Shown here: piece by piece, positions 26,954 to 35,550 of the stretch
Layout: every line of letters starts with the position of its first letter
How positions within the stretch are numbered: position 1 is the first letter of the stretch
Origin: Cellulophaga sp. BC115SP
Lineage (GTDB): Bacteria > Bacteroidota > Bacteroidia > Cytophagales > Spirosomataceae
Assembly: GCF_009905545.1 (NCBI RefSeq)
Contig: NZ_JAAALB010000004.1
Location: 1-64,000 of the forward strand
Direction: 5' to 3'
DNA length: 64,000 bases
Position numbers and translations under genes: made by a program
Notes under the pieces: model-generated
What the model was told of the DNA's origin: nothing
What the model saw: only the letters and a program-made list of their open reading frames with translations
The model's database searches: none

Positions 26954-27033
26954 CATAATCATTTTGATACCGTTTAGAGGCTTATTTTTTATTTTTTTCT
27001 GAAAAAAATAAAAAATATCTGTTCGTATGTCGC

Positions 27034-27393
27034 TTACTCTTCTTTGTGTTGCTGTTTTTCATTAATCTTCATCTGGAGAAAGTAAGAAGACAAAAGTCCA
27101 ATTCCACCAAATACAAAAATCATAGAGAAATACGCTACTTCGTCGTCGAAGCCTAAACTTGTTTCAAGGAAATGTCCAATTAACAAACCCAAGCCAACAC
27201 CAATTGCCAACAAACCCCAACGTAGAGAATTAGCAGGATTGATATTGATAGACTTACTTGGAGGCATCATTCCTTTGGCAATCATTGCCATTTTTTCGTC
27301 GTTTTCAAATTTTCTTAAAAATACAATCATCGTAAATAAGCCTACTGTACCAACGATTGGTATTAAGAGCGCAACCATTCCTTCTGAAACCAT
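27034..27393 (-). CDS. DUF6249-like small membrane protein
   Basis: A 119-residue protein with three hydrophobic helices (about 5-25, 58-78, 85-107), a short basic loop after helix 1 with KFENDEKMAMIAKGM, and a charged C-terminal tail. The NDEKMAMIAKG segment and helix spacing resemble DUF6249 proteins of Bacteroidota, which are often found near sigma factors. No sigma factor is adjacent here. Function is unknown. Confidence 0.8.
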   Translation of the reverse strand: MVSEGMVALLIPIVGTVGLFTMIVFLRKFENDEKMAMIAKGMMPPSKSININPANSLRWGLLAIGVGLGLLIGHFLETSLGFDDEVAYFSMIFVFGGIGLLSSYFLQMKINEKQQHKEE

Positions 27394-27563
27394 GTCTTTA
27401 TAAATGTTTTAGTTGTTAAAATCTGTTTTCGTCTCAGGCACCTCCATTGCTAGCATCTATGTCGGTGTTTGCTGATTATTTGACTATAGGATGAAGGTTT
27501 TAGAAGAAAGGTTACAGGGGATAGGAAATTTTTTTTTTGAATTTTAAAAATAGAAATAGTGAA

Positions 27564-27773
27564 CAAGCACAAGGGGATAGTGCTGAGTTTTGAGTGCGGA
27601 GTTCGGGAGGATTGGGGATTTCGGATGTTGGACTGCGGAAGTACAAACTCCTTTCTTGTCTCATATTTGGCAATATTTCCGAAATCAGAAATCCCAAATC
27701 CGAAATTGTTTGACACTCTCAAGAACTTTTTTGTCTAAAACTAAGAACAACTCATCACTCTTCCCTTGTGCCT
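27564..27773. repeat. Intergenic inverted repeat element B
   Basis: About 210 bases with terminal inverted repeats: CAAGCACAAGGG near the left end faces CCCTTGTGCCTG at the right, and inside them GAGTTTTGAGTG faces AACTCATCACTC. Positions 27584-27642 match the complement of element A's right arm (25175-25243) at nearly every base, so A and B are dispersed, inverted copies. No open frame of interest lies inside. The rest of the gap 27394-27845 is AT-rich spacer. Confidence 0.78.
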
Positions 27774-27845
27774 GATCCCTTTTAAAATAAAATTTAATCT
27801 ACAAATAATATTGTTTTTTCTGAGAAAATTATAAATTTGAGCTAT

Positions 27846-28403
27846 ATGAAAAAATGGTACTATATATGCATTTGGTTGGGACTTTGCTCGCTTTGTAGTT
27901 GCGAGATAAACGACTATGTAGAACCACAAGCATTGCCCGACGCGACACACGAGGGTTTACAAACTTTTGGCACTAAAATCAATGGAAGTTTGTGGGTGCC
28001 ATTTCAGAAATATCGTAATACCCCTAATTTTAAACCTGCGCCTGTGATTTGGGGAAAACTACAACAACAAACCTTACGGATTGCAGTAACAAATCAACAA
28101 ACGCTCGAATCTATTAGCTTGATGGTTGGCGAAATACATGGTGTTGGGACTTATCGTTTTATGAGCTATTTCCCGAAAAATGCCTTAGAATTTACACCCT
28201 ATGCAAGTCTATATCAGCGCTGTGCCAATGGCGATTGCTCGCAATATGTGGTTTGTAATACTTGCGAAAACAAGGTAAATATTACGTATTGTGACACGAC
28301 AAGAAAGATATTTTCAGGAACGTTTGAGGTAACATTCCAAAAAAAGGATAGCCCTTCTGAGAGAGTTACCCTTTCTGATGGTCGTTTTGATATAAGAGAC
28401 TAA
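27846..28403 (+). CDS. Putative lipoprotein, DUF6252-like
   Basis: A 185-residue product beginning MKKWYYICIWLGLCSLCSC, a lipoprotein signal with lipobox LCSC. The mature part starts with GTKINGSLWVPFQ, the typical opening of DUF6252/DUF5025-like lipoproteins in Bacteroidota, and is all beta. Six cysteines (CANGDCSQYVVCNTCE and ITYC) suggest disulfides. Function is unknown. ATG 27846 is preferred over a TTG three codons upstream. The stop overlaps the convergent DUF4349 gene by four bases. Confidence 0.78.
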   Translation: MKKWYYICIWLGLCSLCSCEINDYVEPQALPDATHEGLQTFGTKINGSLWVPFQKYRNTPNFKPAPVIWGKLQQQTLRIAVTNQQTLESISLMVGEIHGVGTYRFMSYFPKNALEFTPYASLYQRCANGDCSQYVVCNTCENKVNITYCDTTRKIFSGTFEVTFQKKDSPSERVTLSDGRFDIRD

Positions 28404-29284
28404 AGTGCTTTTTTCACCTTCCTAAATCCCCAGTACCCTAATCCTCCCAATACTAGTAACATCCAGAATCTAGTAAAGAATAAAATTAGGTCTTGAAATA
28501 AATACCAGCCTTGATTTATGCTTTCGATTAAACTAACCCCAAAATTTGGTCTTTTAAAAGCTTCACTTTCAAGATTAGCAATCACTTCCCTATGTACTTG
28601 TACAGGCTGATAGATATGTATATTGATGGTACTGTAGGCAACTTGGTCTTTTAATGCTAAAGTCTCTATCTGGCGAGTATCTGCTTGCGACTGTATATGA
28701 TAGAGGTTTTCTGTAGCAGGAGCCGTTTCCTTTAGGTTTGTTCCCTTCTTGATTTCCTGATTGTATTTCTTTTCAAAATGACTAAAGCGGTTTTTCCGTA
28801 CTTGACTTGCTAGTAACTCCAGACTAACATCGTTCGCTCCAATTGATTGACTTTCCATGAACAACACATAAGGTTGTAAAGCTACTAGAGCCTCATCAAA
28901 ATATACAGTAGGTATGCGTAAGGTAATTTGATTGGAAAGTTCAAAGGTTTCATTTTTCATCAAAGAGTCTTGACTGATTGCCACATCTTGACTACTAATT
29001 ACATTCGAACTCATAGTTGAGTTTGTCATAAAACCTCCCCATTTTTTGGTCAGTTCGGTAATATCATTGGTTGTTTTCTGAACATCTTTTACTCTAAAAT
29101 TAAGCTGTGCTGTTCTCACAAATTGACGTTTGGCAGGCAAAGAAATGTCTCCTTCCATAGTAACCGAGGCAGAGTCTAAAGCCGCCGTTTCATACGATTC
29201 TGCTCCCGACTCTGATTTGTGCTCGGCACATGATACTAAGCCTATAGCAAGACTTATGGTGCTAATAATGATGTACTTTTTCAT
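28400..29284 (-). CDS. DUF4349 family lipoprotein
   Basis: A 294-residue product with a lipoprotein signal (MKKYIIISTISLAIGLVSC), a DUF4349 domain (about 50-285) starting RQFVRTAQLNFRVKDVQKTT and containing the typical GGFMTNS and ITLRIPTVYFDEAL strands, and a C-terminal membrane helix (about 265-288) before a basic tail. The expected coiled coil appears at about 160-200. DUF4349 proteins resemble anti-sigma or envelope sensors, but the role is not known. Start at ATG 29284, because 14 upstream in-frame residues lack signal features. Confidence 0.88.
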   Translation of the reverse strand: MKKYIIISTISLAIGLVSCAEHKSESGAESYETAALDSASVTMEGDISLPAKRQFVRTAQLNFRVKDVQKTTNDITELTKKWGGFMTNSTMSSNVISSQDVAISQDSLMKNETFELSNQITLRIPTVYFDEALVALQPYVLFMESQSIGANDVSLELLASQVRKNRFSHFEKKYNQEIKKGTNLKETAPATENLYHIQSQADTRQIETLALKDQVAYSTINIHIYQPVQVHREVIANLESEAFKRPNFGVSLIESINQGWYLFQDLILFFTRFWMLLVLGGLGYWGFRKVKKAL

Positions 29285-29466
29285 AGTTGTGGAAATGGTT
29301 GTTGGGAAAAGGTGAACAGGTATCAATATTTTAAAAACTTGATATATTCACTTAACGAGAAGGTAGATTCTATTATTTTGAATAATTAAAAAATAATTAA
29401 AAAAATATAAATTTCATTTTAATTATTGAGTTGAGAGTTAGTATCAAAATAAAATTTACTTGGTGT

Positions 29467-29540
29467 GCTTTAGGGAACAGGCAATAGGCATTAGGCAAGT
29501 ACAACTCTTTGCCTATTGCCTATTGCCTGTTCCCTAAAGC
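29467..29540. repeat. Long intergenic inverted repeat (32-nt arms)
   Basis: The arms at 29467-29498 and 29509-29540 are complementary at 31 of 32 positions, with a 10-base loop. They contain the words GCTTTAGGGAACAGGCAATA and TAGGCA. It occupies the middle of the gap between the divergent DUF4349 and carbonic anhydrase genes. The rest of the gap, 29285-29466 and 29541-29687, shows nothing else. It is too long for an ordinary terminator and lacks a T run. Confidence 0.85.
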
Positions 29541-29687
29541 ATAAAATTATTTTCAATATTCCAAGACTTCCTGATTTTATCAAAGCCGAAATAGGAGAGT
29601 ATTAGAGATATACCTTAACTTGCGGATGAAAGTGTGAGATGGAGATGTGAATTTCATTCAAAACTATTTTTACATAACAAAACAAAA

Positions 29688-30200
29688 ATGGCACTTATTA
29701 AACCAGTAAAAGGTGTTTCGCCAGTATGGGGCGAAAATTGTTGGATTGCAGAAAATGCAACGATTGTCGGAGATGTAAAAATGGGCGACAACTGCACGAT
29801 TTGGTTCAATGCCGTGGTAAGAGGCGATGTCAATGCTATTGAAATTGGGCATAATACCAATATTCAGGATGGGGCAGTGATACATTGTACTTACCAAAAA
29901 ACTAAGACAATTATTGGCAATTATGTTTCGATTGCACATAATGCTGTAGTCCATGGTTGTGTAATTGAAGACCAAGTATTAATTGGGATGGGAGCAATTG
30001 TCATGGATGGCGCCGTGATAGAATCGGGTTCAATCATTGCGGCAGGTGCCATCGTTACTCAAAATACACGTGTACCAGCAGGCTCAATTTATGCAGGAAA
30101 TCCTGCCAAATTATTAAAAGAAGTATCACCAGCAGCGGCGGAGGTATTTATGCGCACGGCAAATAATTACTTGATGTATGCCGAGTGGTTTAAAGAGTAA
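29688..30200 (+). CDS. Gamma carbonic anhydrase-like hexapeptide-repeat protein
   Basis: A 170-residue left-handed beta-helix protein of the gamma carbonic anhydrase/YrdA family. Hexapeptide repeats run from about residue 15 to 125, including CTIWFNAVVRGDVNAIEIG, NIQDGAVIHC, SIAHNAVVHGCVIED and LIGMGAIVMDGAVI. The metal-binding histidines are seen in IHC, IAHN and VVHG. It is cytoplasmic and likely trimeric. Some relatives hydrate CO2 and others lack activity. ATG 29688 is chosen because the 18 codons upstream are not conserved in the family. A HIT-family gene follows after 90 bases. Confidence 0.92.
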   Translation: MALIKPVKGVSPVWGENCWIAENATIVGDVKMGDNCTIWFNAVVRGDVNAIEIGHNTNIQDGAVIHCTYQKTKTIIGNYVSIAHNAVVHGCVIEDQVLIGMGAIVMDGAVIESGSIIAAGAIVTQNTRVPAGSIYAGNPAKLLKEVSPAAAEVFMRTANNYLMYAEWFKE

Positions 30201-30290
30201 AAAAAGTTTACTTATCCTAATATGATGAGAATAGGTAGATTGAAAACAGATATTATTCCTTGATTCCTAATAACCAAGAACAATTATAAA

Positions 30291-30686
30291 ATGGCAACTA
30301 TTTTCACAAAGATTATTAATGGCGAGATTCCTTGCCACAAAATTGCAGAGGACGAGAACTATCTAGCATTTTTGGACATTATGCCTTTGGCAGAAGGACA
30401 TACTCTAGTAATTCCGAAAAGAGAGATTGATTATATTTTCGATATTGAAGACGAACTACTATCAGGCTTGATGCTATTTGCTAAAAAAATTGCACCAGCT
30501 TTATCTCAAGCGTGTCCAAGTAGACGTATTGGCGTGTCGGTGATTGGCTTAGAGGTACCTCACGCTCACGTGCATTTGATTCCTTTGAATACGATGAATG
30601 ATATTAACTTCACTCGTGAAAAGCTCAAGCCCACACAAGAAGAATTAACAGCTACGGCAGAAAGAATAAAATCATTTTTGAAATAG
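30291..30686 (+). CDS. HIT family nucleotide-binding protein
   Basis: A 131-residue histidine-triad protein, a likely hydrolase of nucleoside phosphoramidates or dinucleotides. It begins MATIFTKIINGEIPCHKIAED, has FLDIMPLAEGHTLVIPK, and the catalytic triad HAHVHLIPL near residue 99. Length is typical of Hint-like proteins. It is followed by two tandem intergenic repeat modules that include strong terminator hairpins. Confidence 0.94.
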   Translation: MATIFTKIINGEIPCHKIAEDENYLAFLDIMPLAEGHTLVIPKREIDYIFDIEDELLSGLMLFAKKIAPALSQACPSRRIGVSVIGLEVPHAHVHLIPLNTMNDINFTREKLKPTQEELTATAERIKSFLK

Positions 30687-30691
30687 CCTTT

Positions 30692-30977
30692 GCCTTTGTT
30701 GGAATTATTTCCAACAACTTGGCGTCAGCAACATACCAGCTTAACTCTGCCTTATAAACTTAGCTAGTTGCTGAGGCTTGTCTAGTTGGATAAAACTCCA
30801 ACTAGTGCATAAAAAAGCGGTCGAAAAGTGTTTTCCGACCGCTTTTTTTGATGCTACCGTGCTAGATGTGATTTGGTATAAGACGTAAAGTATTACGTCT
30901 CTACGGTAAGAATACAACTCTTTTAAAAATCAATCACTCAACCACTCAATCACAACTCACTCAATTTTTGCCTTCTC
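30692..30977. repeat. Tandem intergenic repeat, copy 1
   Basis: It begins GCCTTTGTTGGAATTATTTC, has the CCAACAACTTGGCGTCAGCA word, a hairpin at 30811-30849 (GCGGTCGAAAA facing TTTTCCGACCGC, with A and T runs on the two sides), GATGCTACCGTGCTAGAT, an AGACGTAA...TTACGTCT inverted repeat (30881-30900), and a CACTCAA-rich right end. Copy 2 follows immediately with a period of 286 bases. The hairpin also looks able to end transcription of the HIT gene in both directions. Confidence 0.85.
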
Positions 30978-31218
30978 GCCTTTGTTGGAATTATTTCCAA
31001 CAACTTGGCGTCAGCAACATACCAGCTTAATTCTGTCCTGTAAACTGTAAACTTATCTAGTTAGATAAAACTCAAACTATTGCATAAAAAAGCGGTCGAA
31101 AAACATTTTCCGACCGCTTTTTTTGATGCTACAGTGCGAGATATGATTTGGCTTAAGACGTAAAGTATCACGGAATACAAATCTTTAAAAATCACTCAAT
31201 CACAAATCACTCAATTTA
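30978..31218. repeat. Tandem intergenic repeat, copy 2
   Basis: It repeats copy 1 almost exactly for the first 50 bases (GCCTTTGTTGGAATTATTTC to ACCAGCTTAA), then the GCGGTCGAAAA hairpin at 31086-31124, GATGCTACAGTGCGAGAT, CTTAAGACGTAAAGTATCAC, and a right end with ATCACTCAATCAC. It is about 45 bases shorter than copy 1 and ends 5 bases before the gpsA stop. Confidence 0.85.
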
Positions 31219-31223
31219 AGAAC

Positions 31224-32249
31224 CTATTTCAAGAAGGTTCTCAAAGTCATAATCTCGTTGGCAGGGATAGCTTTTTCGTATAAAATATTGTAAACGGCAT
31301 CGATAATTGGCATCGATACATCGTATTGTTTGTTGACTTGATGAATACTTTTTACCGCATAATAACCTTCGGCTACCATGTTCATTTCGATTTGTGCTGA
31401 TTTGACAGAATAGCCACGTCCAATCATATTACCGAAAGTACGGTTACGAGAAAATTGCGAGTAGGCAGTTACTAGCAAGTCACCCAAATACCCAGAGCTA
31501 TGAAGGTCACGATAAGGGTCAGGGTAAACTATGTCTAGAAAACGTTTAATTTCCTGCATTGCATTGGATACCATTACCGCTTGGAAGTTGTCTCCGTAAC
31601 CTAGTCCGTGGGTAATACCACAAGCCATGGCAATTATATTTTTGATAACAGCACAGTATTCTACACCATACAAATCACCAATAGGATTGGCCTGAATGTA
31701 GCGACAACTCATAAGGTTGGCATAGTCCTGAGCCACTTGAAGGTTAGGAGATGCAATTGTCAAATAAGATTGTTTTTCGAGGGCTACCTCTTCGGCGTGA
31801 CAAGGACCTGCAATCGCAGCAAGCATATTTTGAGGAACCCCAAATACCTTTTCCATCCAGTCTGTAACCAGCATATTTTCCTCAGGAATCATTCCTTTGA
31901 TGGCAGAAACAATCTTTTTACCAGCAAAATGATTACGGTTAAGGTTTTTGAGTGCATCAGGAATAAATGCCGCAGGTACAGCCAAAATCACGTATTCTAC
32001 GCCATTGAGGGCGTCGTGCATCTTATGATAAGCACGCACCTTACGAGGATTCAAAGGCGCATCGGTTAGGTAACTAGGATTATGATTGTATTTTTTGATA
32101 AAATCCACATCCGATTTGCGACGCAACCACCACTTGATTTTAACGTTGTTTTCCGACAAAATCTTAATAATTGCTGTAGCCCAACTGCCACCACCCAATA
32201 CTGCGATTTGAGTAGGCAAATTTTTCTTAAAAGCTGGAATTTCTGTCAT
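31224..32249 (-). CDS. gpsA: Glycerol-3-phosphate dehydrogenase [NAD(P)+]
   Basis: A 341-residue enzyme that reduces dihydroxyacetone phosphate to sn-glycerol-3-phosphate for phospholipid synthesis. It has the N-terminal Rossmann motif VLGGGSWATAI (near residue 17; GxGxxA form), the conserved IKGMIPEE and IAGPCHAEEVA segments, the catalytic lysine in VIKNIIAMACGITHGLGYGDN, and GYLGDLLVTAYSQFSRNRTFG. ATG 32249 (MTEIPAFKK) fits the family start. An in-frame extension of 32 codons upstream is not conserved. It diverges from the S9 peptidase gene. Confidence 0.95.
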   Translation of the reverse strand: MTEIPAFKKNLPTQIAVLGGGSWATAIIKILSENNVKIKWWLRRKSDVDFIKKYNHNPSYLTDAPLNPRKVRAYHKMHDALNGVEYVILAVPAAFIPDALKNLNRNHFAGKKIVSAIKGMIPEENMLVTDWMEKVFGVPQNMLAAIAGPCHAEEVALEKQSYLTIASPNLQVAQDYANLMSCRYIQANPIGDLYGVEYCAVIKNIIAMACGITHGLGYGDNFQAVMVSNAMQEIKRFLDIVYPDPYRDLHSSGYLGDLLVTAYSQFSRNRTFGNMIGRGYSVKSAQIEMNMVAEGYYAVKSIHQVNKQYDVSMPIIDAVYNILYEKAIPANEIMTLRTFLK

Positions 32250-32381
32250 GGGAGTAAAGTTACATACTTCTGTGAATTTTGGAGTTATGTGATTCCGAGG
32301 TTTTTTTGCTAATTTGTTATGCGTATTGGCAAATGTACTTGCCACACAACATTTATCTCAACAATAAACGCTTCATCTTAC

Positions 32382-34742
32382 ATGAAAAAAATCTATTTCT
32401 TCATTTTTGCTTACCTCTGTTGTTCGATGACTTTTGCCCAAAAACTAAGCATCGAAAGTATTATGCAAGACCCCAAGAATAGTATCGGAAGTTTGCCTTC
32501 CAATATTTTCTGGTCGGAAGATAGCAAAACTATTTATTTTAACTGGAATCCTGATAAAAATAAGGCAGACTCTCTGTACGGATTATTAGTTTCTGACAAA
32601 AAAATCTTCAAAGTATCTCCTAGCGTGCGCCGTGGATTGCCTTCTGTTTTTGGCGTATATAGCAAAGACCGTTCAAAGAAAGTATTTACTCGTAATGGAG
32701 ATATTTTTTTGATGGATACTCAAACACAAGCAATACGCCAGATTACGAATACCTTGGAATATGAATCTGATGCGGAGTTTTCGGGAAAAGAGGATAAAAT
32801 CATTTTTACAAAAGCCAATAACCTATTTAGCTTCAATTTGTCTAATGGTGAAATCGCCCAGCTAAGTAATTTTATTGCAGGAGCAAAAAGACCAGACGCT
32901 AAGCAGAGCGAACAAGATAAATGGTTGAAGCAAGACCAGTTATCGATGTTTGAAATTTTGAAAGAACGTGCGGATAAAAAGAAAGAAGGTGAAAAAATTA
33001 GTAAAGCCGATTTGCCAAAGCGTCCAAAGGAATTTTATTTAGACGAAAAACGTATCGATAACCTCGTGTTGAGCCCTGATGGCAACTATATTACTTTTCG
33101 ATTGACCAAATCAGCTACGGGAAGTAAATCTACGATTGTACCAAATTATGTGACAGAGTCAGGCTTTACGGAAGATATTCCTGCTCGTACCAAAGTGGGA
33201 GCGCCAGCGGCTAGCTATGAGTATTTTGTGTATCAAATAGCAAAGGACACCATTCTTTCTATCCCTACTAAAGGTATTGAAGGGATTTATGATCAACCTG
33301 CTTATTTGAAAGACTATGCTGTAAAAAAAGATACAGCTAAAGCCAAGAAGCCAGAGGCGAGAATGGTACTCATGAGTGGTCCTGTATGGTCTGAAGATAG
33401 TAAATACGCTGTCATGGTGGCGCGTAGTACTGATAATAAAGACCGTTGGATTTTAAAGTTTGACCCTATTACTCTCAAATTTGAAACCATCGACCGTCAA
33501 CATGACGAGGCATGGATTGGGGGACCCAATATCGGTTTTGGTACAGGAAGTTTAGGCTTTTTAGCGGATCAGAAAACCTTATATTTTCAGTCAGAAGCCG
33601 ATGGCTACTCGCATATTTACACAGTTGATTTGTCGAATAATCAAAAGAAACAATTGACAAAAGGAAAGTTTGAAGTTCAAAGTTTACAACTTTCAAAAGA
33701 CAAAAATTTCTTTTATATCACTACCAACGAGGTACATCCAGGCGAGCAGCATTTTTATAAAATGTCAGTTGCAGGTGGTGAACGTACTCGCTTGACGAAA
33801 TTGGTAGGTTCTAATCAAGTGGTATTGTCGCCAGACGAAACCAAATTAGCTTATTTGCATTCAGAAAGTACCAAACCTTGGGAGTTATATCTACAAGACA
33901 ACTCATCTACTGCGACTGCAACACAATTGACACAATCCACTAGCGAGCATTTTAAGGCATACAAATGGCGTGACCCACAAGTATTGACCATCAAAGCTAG
34001 AGATGGCGAAGACATTTATGTGCGCTATTATGAAGGAAAAGGCGCAAAGGGTAAAAAGCCAGCGGTAATTTTTGTACATGGGGCAGGATATTTACAAAAT
34101 GCACATAAATGGTGGAGTCAATATTTCAGAGAATATATGTTCCATAATTTCTTGGTAGACAATGGCTATGATGTATTGGACATCGACTATCGTGGTTCGG
34201 CAGGTTATGGTCGTGATTGGCGCACAGGAATTTATCGTTTTATGGGAGGGAAAGACCTTACCGACCACGTAGATGCTGCTAAATGGTTGGTAGAAAAACA
34301 TGGAGTTGATGCCAAAAAAATCGGTATTTATGGCGGTTCTTATGGAGGATTTATGACCTTGATGGCATTGTTTACTACTCCAGATACGTTCAAAGCAGGC
34401 GCTGCATTGCGTCCTGTGACTGATTGGGCAGCTTACAACCACCCATATACTGCAAATATTTTGAACGAACCTCAAAAGGACTCTATTGCTTATCGCCGTA
34501 GCTCGCCAATTTATCATGCAGCAGGTTTAAAAAATCGCTTATTGATATGTCACGGTATGGTCGATGTCAACGTTCACTTCCAAGATGTAGTTCGCCTTTC
34601 ACAAAGATTGATTGAGTTGAAAAAAGAAAATTGGGAGTTAGCAGCCTATCCAATGGAAGATCACGGTTTTGTAGAACCAACTTCTTGGATGGACGAATAC
34701 AAGCGCATTTTTAAACTATTTGAAGAAGAGCTGAAAAAGTAA
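32382..34742 (+). CDS. Exported S9 family (prolyl oligopeptidase/DPP-like) peptidase
   Basis: A 786-residue serine peptidase. A signal peptide (about 1-19) is followed by a beta-propeller region of the DPP IV/WD40-like type (about 25-520, with repeated SPDGNYITFRL/SEDSKYAVMV patterns), then the alpha/beta hydrolase domain. Catalytic residues appear as GGSYGGFM (Ser near 652), GMVDVNVHF (Asp near 727) and EDHGFVEP (His near 760). It likely cleaves oligopeptides in the periplasm. ATG 32382 begins the signal peptide. 21 upstream in-frame codons from 32319 overlap the gpsA promoter side. Transcribed alone or with alkD. Confidence 0.92.
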   Translation: MKKIYFFIFAYLCCSMTFAQKLSIESIMQDPKNSIGSLPSNIFWSEDSKTIYFNWNPDKNKADSLYGLLVSDKKIFKVSPSVRRGLPSVFGVYSKDRSKKVFTRNGDIFLMDTQTQAIRQITNTLEYESDAEFSGKEDKIIFTKANNLFSFNLSNGEIAQLSNFIAGAKRPDAKQSEQDKWLKQDQLSMFEILKERADKKKEGEKISKADLPKRPKEFYLDEKRIDNLVLSPDGNYITFRLTKSATGSKSTIVPNYVTESGFTEDIPARTKVGAPAASYEYFVYQIAKDTILSIPTKGIEGIYDQPAYLKDYAVKKDTAKAKKPEARMVLMSGPVWSEDSKYAVMVARSTDNKDRWILKFDPITLKFETIDRQHDEAWIGGPNIGFGTGSLGFLADQKTLYFQSEADGYSHIYTVDLSNNQKKQLTKGKFEVQSLQLSKDKNFFYITTNEVHPGEQHFYKMSVAGGERTRLTKLVGSNQVVLSPDETKLAYLHSESTKPWELYLQDNSSTATATQLTQSTSEHFKAYKWRDPQVLTIKARDGEDIYVRYYEGKGAKGKKPAVIFVHGAGYLQNAHKWWSQYFREYMFHNFLVDNGYDVLDIDYRGSAGYGRDWRTGIYRFMGGKDLTDHVDAAKWLVEKHGVDAKKIGIYGGSYGGFMTLMALFTTPDTFKAGAALRPVTDWAAYNHPYTANILNEPQKDSIAYRRSSPIYHAAGLKNRLLICHGMVDVNVHFQDVVRLSQRLIELKKENWELAAYPMEDHGFVEPTSWMDEYKRIFKLFEEELKK

Positions 34743-34808
34743 TATCTATAAAAGAGAATAGGCACGCAGTTGGGTAGATATTCTCCTTGACATAATCGTA
34801 ATTTAATC

Positions 34809-35504
34809 ATGCAGGTACTTGAAAAATTAGCTTCTTTACAAAACCCTGAGAGGGCAACATTGATGGCTCGATATTTTAAAACGGGTAAAGGTCAATATGC
34901 TGAAGGAGACACTTTCTGGGGATTGTCGAATCCGCAAGTGAGAGGAGTTGTAAAAGAGTATTACAAACAGGTATCTATTGAGGAGGTTACGGCAATGGTC
35001 GAGCATTCAATACACGAAGTGCGTGCCTGTGGCTTACTGATTTGGGTAGAACAATTCAAGAAAGGTTCAACGATACAGCGTTCTCGTATCGTTGAACTTT
35101 ATCTAAGTCATTTGAACTATATCAACAATTGGGATTTGGTCGACCTTACGGCGCATTTTATTCTAGGCCCTTGGTTGCTCGACAAAGACCGTGATATTTT
35201 GTACGAATTAGCGCAACGCAATCATTTGTGGTCACAGCGAGTGGCCATTATCACCTGTTTTGCTTTCATTCGCAAAGGGCAATTTACGGATGCAATTCAC
35301 CTATGCGAAGGTTTTCTGACGCATCGTCATGACCTTATCCACAAAGCCACAGGGTGGATGCTTCGAGAAATCGGTAAGCGAGATGAGTTAGTGTTAAAAG
35401 AGTTTTTGGATGAACACGTTTTAGCAATGCCTCGTACCATGTTGCGGTATGCCATCGAAAAGCTACCTTCAGCCGAGCGAAAAGCCTATCTTCTTGCTAA
35501 ATAA
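34809..35504 (+). CDS. DNA alkylation repair protein (AlkD-like)
   Basis: A 231-residue all-helical HEAT-repeat protein of the DNA alkylation repair (AlkD) family, a glycosylase that removes alkylated purines without base flipping. Typical segments are MARYFKTGKGQYAEGDTFWG, LSNPQVRGVVKEYYKQ, LNYINNWDLVDLTAHFILGP and a WSQRVAIITCFAFIRKGQ repeat near 145. The conserved WD in NNWDLVD matches the family's DNA-contact region. It is 66 bases after the S9 peptidase gene. Confidence 0.92.
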   Translation: MQVLEKLASLQNPERATLMARYFKTGKGQYAEGDTFWGLSNPQVRGVVKEYYKQVSIEEVTAMVEHSIHEVRACGLLIWVEQFKKGSTIQRSRIVELYLSHLNYINNWDLVDLTAHFILGPWLLDKDRDILYELAQRNHLWSQRVAIITCFAFIRKGQFTDAIHLCEGFLTHRHDLIHKATGWMLREIGKRDELVLKEFLDEHVLAMPRTMLRYAIEKLPSAERKAYLLAK

Positions 35505-35550
35505 TGGCGAATATGTAGTTTGGTTTATAAACATGACTCATCCCGAATTG

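Noticed and set aside
30692-31218. CRISPR array
   Set aside because: The repeats are long, few, and contain terminator-like hairpins. There are no short regularly spaced repeats with unique spacers and no cas genes nearby.
31608-32069. 153-codon frame opposite gpsA
   Set aside because: It is entirely antisense to a well-supported enzyme and has no recognisable domain.
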